This document shows, in pieces, positions 1 to 13,640 of a DNA stretch of 64,000 nt. The notes under the pieces were generated by a model, which had not been told where the DNA came from, made no database searches, and was given only the letters and a program-made list of their open reading frames with translations. This DNA is from Candidatus Trichorickettsia mobilis (GTDB taxonomy: Bacteria > Pseudomonadota > Alphaproteobacteria > Rickettsiales > Rickettsiaceae): positions 1,537,001 through 1,601,000 of the forward strand of contig NZ_OY728607.1 of the NCBI RefSeq assembly GCF_963422225.1, written 5' to 3'. The stretch's first letter is position 1; each line of letters opens with the position of its first letter. The translations under genes were made by a program, and so were the position numbers.

Positions 1-29
1 ATCAACAATAGCTTATAAAAAAGTTTATT

Positions 30-326
30 TTATTTTGTATATTTATTTTTGACTTGGTGATTCTTTTCATAAATATAAGATATAATCTTTGCAACTACTC
101 CGTAAACTTCCAACGGAATATATGAATTAATTTCTAGTATAGATAAAGTTTTGACTAAGTCTGCGTCATGATGAATTGGTATATTGTTTTTTCTAGCTAT
201 ATCAAGTATTTGATCAGCAATTAAATTATTACCGCTAGCCAATATTTTTGGTGCGATATCTGTTTTTTCATTGTATCCCAGGGCAACTGCTTTTGTTCCC
301 TTAGAAAAATTATTATAATTATACAT
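30..326 (-). CDS. FlhB/YscU-like C-terminal domain protein
   Basis: This 98-residue protein resembles the cytoplasmic C-terminal domain of the flagellar/type III secretion export switch family (FlhB, YscU, EscU). The visible family pattern is KAVALGYNE near residue 12, then APKILASGNN, then a cytoplasmic-domain helix around IADQILDIARKNNIP and a closing PLEVYGVVAKIISYI helix near the end. The membrane domain of FlhB and the self-cleaving NPTH motif are absent, so it is an orphan domain of the FlhX type known from bacteria without complete flagella. No other flagellar gene lies in this window. Its partner is unknown. It is transcribed divergently from pgpA with about 50 bases between the starts. 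Assignment is by motif recognition. Confidence 0.75.
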   Translation of the reverse strand: MYNYNNFSKGTKAVALGYNEKTDIAPKILASGNNLIADQILDIARKNNIPIHHDADLVKTLSILEINSYIPLEVYGVVAKIISYIYEKNHQVKNKYTK

Positions 327-374
327 AATAACTATACTAGAATAAATTTTTATAAAATTAACATAATAATAATA

Positions 375-983
375 ATGATGTTAAAAAAAGAAAAGATTAT
401 AGAATTTGTCGTTACTTTTTGTTTTATTGGTAAAGCAAAATATTGTCCCGGAACCTTGGGGTCATTAGCAGCATTTCCTCTTGCTTATATAATAGCCCAT
501 TTTACCATAATTAACCAAATTGTTTTTTCGTTTTCTAAATTAAATCTTGTGTTGGTTGAAAGGGAATTATTGAGCTTATTTATTATATTGCTATTAGCTT
601 GCATATTACTGTTTATTATTGGTTTATATTTTACCACTAAATATCTATATTTTGTTGATAAAAAAGATCCTCAAGAGGTTGTGATCGATGAGGTAGCAGG
701 ACAGATGTTAGTGATTACATGTTGTTCATTTTCGGTAGCGTTTGTTCAGTATTCTGGTCTTATAGGGTATTTGAATGCCGGGGCTATAGATTTTATATTT
801 TTATTTGTATTACCTTTTTCTTTATTTAGATTTTTTGATATAGTCAAACCATGGCCAATTGATTGGTTGGATAAAAATATTAATGGTGCAATAGGAGTCA
901 TGATAGATGATGTAGCAGCAGCTATTTTAGCTATTGTTATGCATTATGCTTTAACTTTTACAATTATTGATTGGTTCAGCTAA
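375..983 (+). CDS. pgpA: Phosphatidylglycerophosphatase A
   Basis: PgpA removes the terminal phosphate of phosphatidylglycerophosphate to give phosphatidylglycerol, a membrane phospholipid, in the inner membrane. Family motifs are clear: PGTLGS at residues 25-30, DPQEVVIDEVAG at 98-109 with the acidic catalytic/metal residues, FRFFDIVKPWP at 151-161 and GAIGVMIDDVAAA at 171-183. Several hydrophobic stretches predict membrane segments. The 202-residue length is somewhat above the usual 160-180 because of a longer loop around residues 45-70. The ORF begins with two consecutive ATG codons and either could be used. A methyltransferase gene follows 61 bases downstream on the same strand. Confidence 0.93.
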   Translation: MMLKKEKIIEFVVTFCFIGKAKYCPGTLGSLAAFPLAYIIAHFTIINQIVFSFSKLNLVLVERELLSLFIILLLACILLFIIGLYFTTKYLYFVDKKDPQEVVIDEVAGQMLVITCCSFSVAFVQYSGLIGYLNAGAIDFIFLFVLPFSLFRFFDIVKPWPIDWLDKNINGAIGVMIDDVAAAILAIVMHYALTFTIIDWFS

Positions 984-1044
984 GTTCTTTTATTACAGCT
1001 TTGAAAGTGGATAATAATTGATTTGTATGTTAATGAGGTAATAA

Positions 1045-2391
1045 TTGATGACTAAGAAAAACAAAAAAGAAACCAAGAAATTTGCTGAAGATATAAAAGC
1101 TGTTCAAGATCAATACCTAGATTATCCTTATCCGCTAAGGAATCCAGAAGATGAGGAAAAAAGATTAATATGGGTATCTGATAGTTATGTTGGTGAGTTA
1201 AATCATTGGCTTTATGCTGGCAAAGAGAGTTTTAAAGATAGTTTTAGAGTTTTAGTTGCAGGTGCAGGTACTGGAGATGCTGTTATTTATTTTGCTGAAC
1301 AGTTAAAAGATACAAATGCACAAATTGTATATTTAGACTTTAGCAAAACAAGTATGGATATAGCTAAAGAAAGAGCGAAAATTAGAGGTTTAAAAAATAT
1401 TAAATGGGTTAATGATAGTATTTTAAATATCCCAAATTTAAAACTTGGATTATTTGATCATATTAACTGTATTGGAGTTTTGCACCATCTAGAAGATCCA
1501 GACTTGGGGTTAAAAATTTTAAAAGACTCTCTGACAGAAAAGGGTGGTATGAGTCTTATGGTGTATGCTACTTATGGCAGCACTGGTGTTTATCATATGC
1601 AAACACTTATGCAAATGGTAAATAAAAATGCTACTTCCAGGACAGAAGAGGTAAAAAATGGTTGGGCTATAGTTAATTGTTTACCTAGTTCAAATTGGTA
1701 TGTTAGGGGTAAAGATTTAATGAATGACCTTACTATGGGTGATGTAGGAATGTATGATTTGTTTTTACACAAACAAGATAGATCTTATACAATTCCTGAG
1801 CTTTATGATTTTGTAGCTAAAGCTGGTCTTTATTTTATTGACTTTAGTCATTACCAAAGCAGAGTACTTTTAAGGCTAGAGAATTACATTACTGATCAAG
1901 CGCTGCTAACTGAGCTGAAAAAAAGAGATTTAGTAGAACAACAAGCAATGTGCGAAATAATATCCGGCAAAATAATTAACCATAGTTTTTTTGTTTCTAA
2001 ACAAAAAGACACGATAGCTTCCTTTGATGATTTAGATAATGTGCCATATTTTTATACTATAAATGGTTTAGCAAAACAGGTTTATGATTATTTAGAAGCA
2101 AACCCTAATCTTGTCGGTGGTTCTATTAATTATTCTTGGAAATCTCCTGTAATTTGCGATAATTTGAATGTTAGTTTGCCAGTTGCAAATTTTACAAAAT
2201 ATCTGTTTAAATATATGATTAGTGAAACTTTGAGTTTTAGAGAAATTTTTAATGCTATAATAGCTGAAATAGGTGAAAAAATTGATGATAAGTTGCTAAT
2301 TCAGAATGTAAAGAATACATTAATGCCCTTTCAAAAGGCGGGAGTTCTTCTTCTTAGACATAAAAATGTTGATTTATTTAAAAAACCGTAA
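1045..2391 (+). CDS. Class I SAM-dependent methyltransferase
   Basis: A 448-residue protein with a Rossmann-type methyltransferase core in its N-terminal half. Motif I is VLVAGAGTGDAV at about residues 69-80, and the segment INCIGVLHHLEDP resembles motif IV/V of class I enzymes. The C-terminal 200 residues carry no motif I recognise and may bind substrate. The substrate is not predictable from sequence; small molecule, lipid or protein are all possible. The 3' end of the gene runs into repeat-like sequence (KKP, stop, then a motif like that found in the palindromic elements near 42.8 and 61.8 kb), so the last few codons may be repeat-derived. It converges with valS, whose stop is 52 bases away. 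Confidence 0.85.
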   Translation: MMTKKNKKETKKFAEDIKAVQDQYLDYPYPLRNPEDEEKRLIWVSDSYVGELNHWLYAGKESFKDSFRVLVAGAGTGDAVIYFAEQLKDTNAQIVYLDFSKTSMDIAKERAKIRGLKNIKWVNDSILNIPNLKLGLFDHINCIGVLHHLEDPDLGLKILKDSLTEKGGMSLMVYATYGSTGVYHMQTLMQMVNKNATSRTEEVKNGWAIVNCLPSSNWYVRGKDLMNDLTMGDVGMYDLFLHKQDRSYTIPELYDFVAKAGLYFIDFSHYQSRVLLRLENYITDQALLTELKKRDLVEQQAMCEIISGKIINHSFFVSKQKDTIASFDDLDNVPYFYTINGLAKQVYDYLEANPNLVGGSINYSWKSPVICDNLNVSLPVANFTKYLFKYMISETLSFREIFNAIIAEIGEKIDDKLLIQNVKNTLMPFQKAGVLLLRHKNVDLFKKP

Positions 2392-2443
2392 ACGCTCACA
2401 AAATTTTGTGCGCAATGCCAAACACCTCAAGAATAGTAAACGA

Positions 2444-4996
2444 TTATATCTTATAAATTATACTGACTGCAAGATGTCGATCATCTAATTGCTGCCCATT
2501 TTTTGTAGAAAAATCATCCACATAATTTATAATTTCAGCAGTCACCACATTTGCTAAATCCTGAGTTAAACTTGATAATAAGGAACAACCGGTAACTTCC
2601 AATAGTTTAATTGGTGCTTTAACTGATAAATTCTTAGCAGCTTTTGCTGATCTAATCAGCGCCAAAATAATTAATAAATTCTCGACATTATTATCATTCT
2701 CGGTAATAAATCGCCATTCTTTAACGTCTGGCCAACTTCCTCTGGCGTGAATACTCTTCTGATAATGAGTAAGACTGGCGTTACGGTATAATACGCTATA
2801 AATTTCCTCAGTAATATGCGGGATAAAGGGTGCAAACAGTTTTAATATGATTTGCAAACTATGGTACAAAGTTAGAATAGCGCTTTGTTGCCCACCTACA
2901 TCCATGTCTTCTTCATTATAGGCTCTTACTTTCGTTATTTCTAAATAATTATCACAAAATCTTGACCAAAAAAATTGTTCAACCGCATGCATTGCTGAGG
3001 CATATTCATAATTTTGCATCGCCTGTTGTGCTGATGCAGTTAAATCAACGACATTATTAATCAGCCATTGATCCAGTGGATGAGTGATTTTATGTTTGAT
3101 CTCGCTATATGACATCAGCAAATCAGTTGGAGATAATTTATCAAAATGGGTGCTAACAAATTTTGCGGCATTCCATAGTTTATTGACTAAACGTTTGCCG
3201 TTTTTCATAATGTCTTCTGAGTAAGCAGTATCAGCTCCAAGTCTTGAAGTTGCAGCCCAGTAACGAATAACATCGGCACCATATTCCTGCAGTAATTTTT
3301 CTGGTGAGATCACATTATCTTTTGACTTAGACATTTTGCTGCGGTCGGAAGCCAAACACCAACCGCTAATCATGATATTATTCCACGGCAAACTATCTTG
3401 GTGCAAATGTGATTTTAAGATAGTATAAAAAGCCCAAGTTCTTAGAATTTCATGAGCTTGTGGTCTTAAATCCGTAGGAAATAATTTCAAGTGACGTTCC
3501 CAGTCTACGGCATATTGTTTAGAAATGGCATGAGTAGCTAATTGCGGAGAAACACTGCTGGTAGCCCAAGTATCCATTACGTCACGATCAGGCTCTACCT
3601 CATCTTTGTTGTAACCTTTTGGCAAATCAGTTAAAGGATCAACTGGCAGCTGTTCAATATTGGCAAATAATATTTTGCCTTCTTCACCAACACGCTTGGA
3701 ATACCATACTGGAAATGGTACTCCGAAATAGCGTTGACGACTAATGCACCAGTCCCAGGCGATGCTATTAATCCAATTATCAAGACGGATTTTCATTGAT
3801 TTAGGATACCAATTAAGCTGATTACTACGCGCTAACATAGTTTCTTTATGTTGTAGTGTTTTTATAAACCATTGATCAGTAGTGAGGATCTCAAGTGGAG
3901 CCCCAGAACGTTCGGCACATTTTATCGTATGGGTAATTTCTTTTTGAGCGGTCAACAAATTTGCAGTTTTTAGAATTTCAATGATTTTAGTCCGTGCAGC
4001 AACAATTTTTAAACCCTGTAGTTCATTAGCAAACTCAGTGGCTTTTTGAATATTTTGACAATTGGAATCAAAGGTAATATCAGCAATTTGTCCAGATTTA
4101 TTAATAATAATTTTTAATGGTAATTGATGTTTTTGCCACCATTTAATGTCAGTACTATCGCCAAAAGTACAGCACATCACCAATCCACTACCTTTGTCCG
4201 GTTGCACTAACTCATCAGCGATAATCGGTACCTTAACCTCAAATAATGGGGTAATAGCATATTGATTTTGCAAATGTTGATATCTCGGATCATCGGGATG
4301 AAAAAGCACGGCAACGCAAGCCGCTAACATTTCCGGTCTAGTAGTAGCGATAATTAATTGTTCACCTTTATCGGTATAAAATACCACATCATTCATGAAG
4401 GAAGGTTTTTCCTTATCCTCAATATCAGCTTGTGCTAATGCAGTTTGATCTACAGGATCCCATAACATTGGTTGCTGGTCTCTAAAAACCTCATCTTTGG
4501 CTACCAGATCCAAAAATGACATTTGTGAAATTTTTTGTGATAATGGGTTAATAGTCTGATATTCCAACGTCCAATCTACTGATAAAGCTATTTGCTTGAA
4601 CAATGAGCGAAATTTCTCTTCTTCTACGGTGACTACTTGCTTACAAAGTTCAATAAACTCCTTGCGTTCCATCAATGAAGCTTTTACTTGTTTCTGTTTC
4701 TCAACCAGACGTTCTGTCGGCAAACCATTGTCATCAAAGCCAATTGGATAAAAAATATTTTTGCCGATCATTCGCTGAAATCTGACGATAAAATCAGTTT
4801 GAGTATAGCTATAAACATGACCTATATGTAACTGTCCTGACACAGTAGGTGGTGGCGTATCTACTATAAAACTGTCTTCACGTGATGCATTTTGATCCCA
4901 CATATAAGTATTGTGCTGCAGCCAGTATAATTGCCATTTTTGTTCATTGTCATGAAAATTATAGTTCTTTAATAACTCTTGCATAGTATCAGTCAA
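2444..4996 (-). CDS. valS: Valyl-tRNA synthetase
   Basis: ValS charges tRNA-Val with valine and edits mischarged threonine. The class I signatures are present: HIGH at residues 57-60 and KMSKSK at about 554-559. The editing domain includes the [14 protein letters not shown] segment. A C-terminal anticodon-binding helical domain follows. At 850 residues it lacks the long C-terminal coiled coil of the E. coli enzyme, as is usual for the compact rickettsial type. It is transcribed alone on the minus strand, with ubiA starting divergently 52 bases from its start codon. Confidence 0.96.
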   Translation of the reverse strand: MTDTMQELLKNYNFHDNEQKWQLYWLQHNTYMWDQNASREDSFIVDTPPPTVSGQLHIGHVYSYTQTDFIVRFQRMIGKNIFYPIGFDDNGLPTERLVEKQKQVKASLMERKEFIELCKQVVTVEEEKFRSLFKQIALSVDWTLEYQTINPLSQKISQMSFLDLVAKDEVFRDQQPMLWDPVDQTALAQADIEDKEKPSFMNDVVFYTDKGEQLIIATTRPEMLAACVAVLFHPDDPRYQHLQNQYAITPLFEVKVPIIADELVQPDKGSGLVMCCTFGDSTDIKWWQKHQLPLKIIINKSGQIADITFDSNCQNIQKATEFANELQGLKIVAARTKIIEILKTANLLTAQKEITHTIKCAERSGAPLEILTTDQWFIKTLQHKETMLARSNQLNWYPKSMKIRLDNWINSIAWDWCISRQRYFGVPFPVWYSKRVGEEGKILFANIEQLPVDPLTDLPKGYNKDEVEPDRDVMDTWATSSVSPQLATHAISKQYAVDWERHLKLFPTDLRPQAHEILRTWAFYTILKSHLHQDSLPWNNIMISGWCLASDRSKMSKSKDNVISPEKLLQEYGADVIRYWAATSRLGADTAYSEDIMKNGKRLVNKLWNAAKFVSTHFDKLSPTDLLMSYSEIKHKITHPLDQWLINNVVDLTASAQQAMQNYEYASAMHAVEQFFWSRFCDNYLEITKVRAYNEEDMDVGGQQSAILTLYHSLQIILKLFAPFIPHITEEIYSVLYRNASLTHYQKSIHARGSWPDVKEWRFITENDNNVENLLIILALIRSAKAAKNLSVKAPIKLLEVTGCSLLSSLTQDLANVVTAEIINYVDDFSTKNGQQLDDRHLAVSIIYKI

Positions 4997-5048
4997 TTAA
5001 GTTAAAATTAGCGAAAATCATCAAATATATACTACATTAGTCATAAAA

Positions 5049-5897
5049 ATGCGAAATAAAATTATACTATTGTTCCAGCTCGCCAGATTTCATAGCCCTA
5101 CTGGATATCTGCTAGTATTTTTCCCAGCATATTACGGACTAATACTAGCTAGCAATTCATTAAATGATCTAAAATTATTACCGATACTCTTTATCGGTAG
5201 CGTACTTACCAGAGGTGCTGGTTGTATTATTAACGATTTATTCGATCAAAAAATTGATAGAGAGGTCAAGCGAACCAAAAACCGCCCGCTTGCCAATAAA
5301 TCTTTGGATCAAACAACAGCTATTCTTTTTTTGTTAGCTCTATCAATAATTTGTTTATCTATTTTATTCACTCTGAGCAATACCGCAATTTATTTAGGGT
5401 ATCTCGCCATAGTGTTAATTATCTTCTATCCATTAATGAAGCGAATAACCAATTTACCGCAAATATTTCTAGGAATTACTTTTAATTTTGGTGCTTTAAT
5501 TGCTTATGCCAGTGTTGCAGATACGATTGAATTGCCGGCGCTACTGATGTATATAGCATGTTGCATGTGGGCGATCGGCTATGATATTGTCTATGCTTTT
5601 ATGGATTTGCCTGATGATAAAAGAATAGGAGTCAAATCAATGGCAATATTATTAGAACATAAAAATTATAAATTATGGTTATATTGTTGTTATCTGACCT
5701 TCATCATTCTGTTTGTTATGGCAAATACCTTAGCACAAAAACAGATAAATTTATTGACCATAGCTCTTGCTTTAGGATTATTAATGTGGCAAGTTTATAC
5801 TTTAGAAATTAATAATTATAAAAATTGTTTAAGTAGATTCAAGATTAATAATTACGTTGGTCTAGTTCTAGCGTTGTCAACGATAATTAATATTTGA
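5049..5897 (+). CDS. ubiA: 4-hydroxybenzoate polyprenyltransferase
   Basis: UbiA attaches the polyprenyl tail to 4-hydroxybenzoate in ubiquinone synthesis. It is an integral inner-membrane protein with many hydrophobic helices along its 282 residues. The two aspartate-rich motifs that bind Mg-diphosphate are visible: NDLFDQKID at residues 62-70, continuing into REVKRTKNRP, and DLPDDKRIGVKS at about 186-197. Length is typical of the family. It is divergent from valS and is followed by a short hairpin that could end transcription. Confidence 0.93.
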   Translation: MRNKIILLFQLARFHSPTGYLLVFFPAYYGLILASNSLNDLKLLPILFIGSVLTRGAGCIINDLFDQKIDREVKRTKNRPLANKSLDQTTAILFLLALSIICLSILFTLSNTAIYLGYLAIVLIIFYPLMKRITNLPQIFLGITFNFGALIAYASVADTIELPALLMYIACCMWAIGYDIVYAFMDLPDDKRIGVKSMAILLEHKNYKLWLYCCYLTFIILFVMANTLAQKQINLLTIALALGLLMWQVYTLEINNYKNCLSRFKINNYVGLVLALSTIINI

Positions 5898-5924
5898 TAA
5901 ACATTAGTTTTATGTTTATTATTT
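5897..5924 (+). terminator. Candidate terminator after ubiA
   Basis: Perfect 8-bp arms ATAAACAT (5897-5904) and ATGTTTAT (5912-5919) with a 7-nt loop, followed by a short A/T stretch. The stem is AT-rich and the T tract is poor, so the terminator call is tentative. Confidence 0.35.
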
Positions 5925-6016
5925 AAGTTATAGAGAAAATGTTCTTGAAAAATGGTGATTTACTCACTATATTTACTATATCAGTAACAATTTATTAAAA
6001 ACTCATGGGGTAACTT

Positions 6017-6754
6017 ATGATAGACTATACCAAAACTTTCGCTGGGGCTCAAAAAACTTATGATGCCGGTCTCAGAGAATATATGCTTAAAGTATATAAT
6101 TATATGACTATAGCGTTAGTCATAACAGGGATGATGGCTTTTGCCATTGCTACTATTGAGCCATTAACTATGTTAATGTTTAAAATTTCTCCATCCGGCC
6201 AATTTATGGGGAACACTGGTTTTGGTTGGATAATCACGCTAGCACCAATAGGTATTGCTTTTTACTTTTTTATGGGTATAGGCAAGTTAAGTCTTAGCTC
6301 TACTAGAATATTGTTCTGGGTATATGCTGCTTTAACTGGTATGTCGTTAGCTTCTTTAGCCTTGATCTACACCGGAGAATCTATTGCTCGTACTTTGTTT
6401 ATTTGTGCATCGTTGTTTGGAGCTATGAGCTTATACGGTTATACTACTCAAAAAGATTTGACCTCGTTTGGCTCTTTCTTAATGATGGGATTAATTGGCT
6501 TGATATTAGCTTCTTTAGTTAACATATTTTTTAATAGCCCAGCCATATCTTTTGTTACTTCTTTAATCGGAGTTGCAATTTTTATGGGATTAATTGCCTG
6601 GGATACTCAGAAACTTAAGTCTATGTATTACACTTCTGGTGGTGGCGAGTTGGGGCAAAAGATGGCAATAATGGGAGCCTTTACCTTATATTTAGATTTT
6701 ATCAATCTGTTCTTATACTTAATCAGATTCTTTGGAAATGTTAGACGTGATTAA
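6017..6754 (+). CDS. Bax inhibitor-1/YccA family membrane protein
   Basis: A 245-residue inner-membrane protein of the Bax inhibitor-1 (TMBIM/YccA) family, with about seven hydrophobic helices. The N-terminal segment with LREYMLKVYNYM before the first helix and the C-terminal segment AWDTQKLKSMYY, GALTLYLDFINLFLYLIRF-like, are typical of the bacterial members found throughout the Rickettsiales. Family members are implicated in membrane protein quality control or ion leak; the exact role here is unknown. A well-formed hairpin followed by T residues lies about 48 bases after the stop. Confidence 0.9.
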   Translation: MIDYTKTFAGAQKTYDAGLREYMLKVYNYMTIALVITGMMAFAIATIEPLTMLMFKISPSGQFMGNTGFGWIITLAPIGIAFYFFMGIGKLSLSSTRILFWVYAALTGMSLASLALIYTGESIARTLFICASLFGAMSLYGYTTQKDLTSFGSFLMMGLIGLILASLVNIFFNSPAISFVTSLIGVAIFMGLIAWDTQKLKSMYYTSGGGELGQKMAIMGAFTLYLDFINLFLYLIRFFGNVRRD

Positions 6755-6801
6755 TTGATATATACTCGTAAGCTTACGCATGAGAGTTATCTGAAAGATC
6801 T

Positions 6802-6838
6802 ATGAGTATCACGTATTTTTAAAGCGATACTCATTTTT
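6802..6838 (+). terminator. Rho-independent terminator after the Bax inhibitor gene
   Basis: Arms ATGAGTATC (6802-6810) and GATACTCAT (6825-6833) are perfectly complementary and are followed by a short T run (6834-6838). Confidence 0.6.
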
Positions 6839-6910
6839 AACGTCTTAGTTCTTTTTATAAAACAAAGCTTTGTTTATCAATATTATCGCTTGCGCATATT
6901 AAATTTACTC

Positions 6911-7050
6911 TTCTCACAAACTCTAGTTCTGCGGATGGTTTGAACTTTGCGCGGTACACTCGCGCGAGAAACAAGTCAAAAGACGTGCGGTTCGCGGTTC
7001 CACGTCTTACCTGACGCCACCTCTCTCATGTTTTAGCTTGTGAAAAGAGG
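6911..7050. other. Structured, GC-richer intergenic segment
   Basis: This part of the 345-base gap before the cinA-like gene is clearly richer in GC than its surroundings and has nested inverted repeats. An outer stem joins CTCTTCTCACAA (6911-6922) to TTGTGAAAAGAG near 7039-7050. Inside is a hairpin GACGTG...CACGTC around 6984-7009 and a GCGCGGTACACTCGCGCG palindrome near 6950. It could be a small RNA or a palindromic repeat. A similar outer arrangement (a CAAACTC...GAGTTTG stem followed by AGAGGTTTA) occurs at about 29350-29490, which favours a dispersed repeat. Confidence 0.4.
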
Positions 7051-7100
7051 TTTAGGCGGCTTGTGAACATTCTCTCATACACAAATAGACACTGTTTATT

Positions 7101-7886
7101 ATGTTAAATCCAACAGCAGCAATTATCATTATAGGCAATGAAATTTTATCTGGTAGAATCCAAGATATAAATGTGTTTTATATTGCTAAAAAATTAGCTG
7201 AGGTAGGAATTAAGCTGTCTGAAGTTAGAATTATACCTGACACACAAAAAATGATTGTTGATACCGTATTAGCTCTTAAAAGCCAATATGACTATATATT
7301 TACCACAGGTGGCATCGGGCCTACTCATGATGATATCACAACTGTTGCGGTTGCTACTGCGTTAAATTTACCGATCGAGTTAAATCCTCTGGCAGAAAAT
7401 GCAATTAAGAAATTTTGTTCTATCCATAACCAACTATTTAATCAAGCGGGAGAAAAAATGGCTTTTCTTCCTCGTGGTAGTAAATTAATTAACAATAATA
7501 TCTCAGGAGCACCTGGATTTATTGTCGAAAATATTTATGTAATGGCTGGAGTACCTTATATAATGCACTCTATGTTTGAACAAGTATTACCTACTTTAAA
7601 ACATGGCCAGCCAATTATTAGCAAGCACATTGATATTATGATTGGAGAAAATATTATTGCAGCCGACTTTGCTGACTTACAAAATAAATACCCGGCCATT
7701 GAAATGGGAAGCTATCCTTTCAAGAAAGATGATCAACATGGTACATCGTTAGTATTAAGTTCTGCAAATACACCTCTTCTTGAACAAGCCTATACAGATT
7801 TATTGAAACTGGTACATAGAACTTCATCCGAGCGTAATTCAATAAGCTGTGTTAAATCTGTTGATCATCACCACGAATTAACTTAG
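7101..7886 (+). CDS. CinA-type molybdopterin-binding domain protein
   Basis: A 261-residue protein of the competence/damage-inducible CinA N-terminal (MoCF-like) family. The motifs are GNEILSGR at residues 12-19, GIKLSEVRIIPD near 37-48 and TTGGIGPTHDD at 68-78. Full CinA proteins also have a C-terminal nicotinamide-mononucleotide deamidase domain; this one ends without it, as in other Rickettsiales. The family has been linked to nucleotide-pyrophosphatase activity, but the role of the stand-alone domain is uncertain. A 66-bp inverted-repeat element follows it. Confidence 0.85.
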   Translation: MLNPTAAIIIIGNEILSGRIQDINVFYIAKKLAEVGIKLSEVRIIPDTQKMIVDTVLALKSQYDYIFTTGGIGPTHDDITTVAVATALNLPIELNPLAENAIKKFCSIHNQLFNQAGEKMAFLPRGSKLINNNISGAPGFIVENIYVMAGVPYIMHSMFEQVLPTLKHGQPIISKHIDIMIGENIIAADFADLQNKYPAIEMGSYPFKKDDQHGTSLVLSSANTPLLEQAYTDLLKLVHRTSSERNSISCVKSVDHHHELT

Positions 7887-7889
7887 TCA

Positions 7890-7955
7890 TCACTTAACTC
7901 AATGGCAGATAAGCCACTAGTTTGACTGACCTTATAGAGTCAGTCAGTTAAGTGA
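7890..7955. repeat. 66-bp palindromic element after the cinA-like gene
   Basis: Outer arms TCACTTAACT (7890-7899) and AGTTAAGTGA (7946-7955) are perfect inverted repeats and enclose an inner hairpin GACTGAC/GTCAGTC (7924-7930 and 7939-7945). No T run follows, so it is more likely a small palindromic repeat than a terminator. It lies between convergent genes. Confidence 0.6.
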
Positions 7956-8012
7956 AGATAGTCAATATTTGTCAGGATTGGTTTTTTATCAAAAAATCAA
8001 AGCTATATTTAT

Positions 8013-12106
<4,094 letters not shown>

Positions 12107-12110
12107 TTAG

Positions 12111-12407
12111 TCAATCTCTTTCTGTTAAACGTGTGTTAGCAATATCGTATACTTCTTCGTTAGCTCTAGTCCCTATGGCAATTACTTCTACAATCAACAT
12201 ATTTTTAATGATTCTATATACTAACCTATAACCGCTAGCTCTTAATTTTATTTTGTAGCATTCTGGCATTCCGGCTAATTTATCTTTAGGAATATCAGGC
12301 TTTTTTAGTCGTTCAACTAATTTTTTCTTAAATTGATTACGAATATCATGAGCTAATTTGTTCCATTCTTTTTGTGCAGAAGGTAAAAATATTAATTTAT
12401 AAGTCAT
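12111..12407 (-). CDS. RelE/ParE-type toxin
   Basis: A 98-residue toxin of the RelE/StbE group, expected to act as a ribosome-dependent mRNA interferase. The fold signature is visible: an N-terminal strand YKLIFLPSAQKEW, two helices rich in Lys and Leu (KKKLVERLKKP), then LAGMPECYKIKLRASGYRLVYRI with the conserved Arg residues, and the final strand VEVIAIGTRAN. It starts inside the end of the antitoxin gene with an 11-base overlap, which is the standard antitoxin-first arrangement on this strand. Such modules are common in Rickettsia. Activity cannot be judged from sequence. Confidence 0.88.
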   Translation of the reverse strand: MTYKLIFLPSAQKEWNKLAHDIRNQFKKKLVERLKKPDIPKDKLAGMPECYKIKLRASGYRLVYRIIKNMLIVEVIAIGTRANEEVYDIANTRLTERD

Positions 12408-12645
12408 TGATATCTACTTCTATGCCTTCTTCTCCTTCACGCTCTCTTACTATTTTAGCTAGTACAATGTCATCAATTATATCTAACATAGCTTCGTATA
12501 TTTCAGGTGAAATACAGTAACATACAGGTTTGTTGTGATTCAGAATGGCTAATGCTTCACCATTGGCACTTTTAATAGTAGCCATTGGATTTTTTTTGAG
12601 CTCTGATATACTAGCTACTATATCGGCTAAAATTTCATAAGTCAT
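12397..12645 (-). CDS. Phd/YefM-type antitoxin
   Basis: An 82-residue antitoxin. The N-terminal segment MTYEILADIVASISELKKNP, followed by an ALAILNHNKPVCYCISPEIYEAML core, is the Phd/YefM DNA-binding fold. The acidic C-terminal tail (REREGEEGIEVDINDL) would wrap around and neutralise the toxin. It is upstream of and overlaps the toxin. A purine-rich ribosome-binding site (AAAGGAG) precedes the start. Autoregulation by the antitoxin-toxin complex is expected for the family, but no operator was recognised. Confidence 0.88.
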   Translation of the reverse strand: MTYEILADIVASISELKKNPMATIKSANGEALAILNHNKPVCYCISPEIYEAMLDIIDDIVLAKIVREREGEEGIEVDINDL

Positions 12646-12712
12646 AAAATCAACTCCTTTTTTAGTGCTAATTATAGCATATTTTTGATTTAGGATCTAC
12701 AGTTTGTCAAAT

Positions 12713-13441
12713 CTAAGAACAAGATAAATAAAATGCTATTGTAGCAGCGTTGGCAACGTTTAAGCTTTCTATATTTTTTGATATCGGGATTTTAACCAGA
12801 TAATCGCATGTTTCTGCTGTAAGTCGTCGCATTCCAGTATCTTCAGCACCAAAAACCATAATTATTTTTCCTGTAAATAAATTATTTCGAGGATATTCTG
12901 TGGTGTTACCGTCAAAACCAATAATCCAAAAACCAAGATTTTTAAGGGTTTGCATAATTTGCTGTAAATTAGTAACTTTCACTATTTTAACAAATTCTAG
13001 CGCTCCAGAAGCAGCTTTGGCGATTGTAGCATTTTCGTCTGGAGTATGATGAGTAGGCATGATTATTGCTTGAATGTCAAAGGCGGCAGCGCTACGTATT
13101 ATTGATCCTATATTTTGCGGGTCGGTAATTTGATCAAGTATTACTAGTTTGCTATTGTCTGTAAAAACTAAGTCATCGATATTATTACAAAAAACACTCT
13201 GAACTTTTGCGATGATACCTTGGTGATTACATGGTTGTTTTAGGAGTTGATTTAAATTATGATTTGTTACTATTTCGTATTTATAGGAGCTAATTGTTTT
13301 TTTGTGGGCATTAAAAAATTCCTGATCACAGAATAGTCGTTCAACATTTCGATGTTGATTGTTCAAAGCTGCCAGTACCGGATGTTTACCGTACATGTAG
13401 TAGGATTTTGCGAGTGTTTTTGAATGCCTGTTATTAGTCAT
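12713..13441 (-). CDS. rlmB: 23S rRNA (guanosine-2'-O-)-methyltransferase RlmB family
   Basis: A 242-residue SPOUT-class enzyme of the TrmH/RlmB family that methylates a ribose 2'-OH, in RlmB at G2251 of 23S rRNA. The N-terminal substrate-binding domain begins YMYGKHPVLAAL. The knotted SAM-binding domain shows LDQITDPQNIGSIIRSA, VFGAEDTGM and the terminal motif IPISKNIESLNVANAATI. Only the family, not the exact target nucleotide, is certain. It is transcribed away from the tRNA-Tyr/tuf region. Confidence 0.9.
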   Translation of the reverse strand: MTNNRHSKTLAKSYYMYGKHPVLAALNNQHRNVERLFCDQEFFNAHKKTISSYKYEIVTNHNLNQLLKQPCNHQGIIAKVQSVFCNNIDDLVFTDNSKLVILDQITDPQNIGSIIRSAAAFDIQAIIMPTHHTPDENATIAKAASGALEFVKIVKVTNLQQIMQTLKNLGFWIIGFDGNTTEYPRNNLFTGKIIMVFGAEDTGMRRLTAETCDYLVKIPISKNIESLNVANAATIAFYLSCS

Positions 13442-13471
13442 ATGGATTTATCAGTTACTTGTATTTATTTC

Positions 13472-13498
13472 TTGACAGGGGTAAGTATTTACTATAAA
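13472..13498 (+). promoter_or_regulatory. Candidate sigma-70 promoter upstream of tRNA-Tyr
   Basis: TTGACA (13472-13477) is followed after 15 nt by TATAAA (13493-13498). It points towards tRNA-Tyr, tRNA-Gly and tuf. The spacer is shorter than ideal and AT-rich DNA yields such matches by chance. Confidence 0.3.
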
Positions 13499-13640
13499 AA
13501 CTTACAGCTTATTAGGTGGTTTATATTTTACTTAAAAGAAAAATAAAAGTAAGAATTTATAAACTATAAAAAATCTTTATACTAGACATATTTTAAGGCC
13601 TAACGGCCTTGTGCAGTTGGTTTGTTTGTAATGCAGTTTT

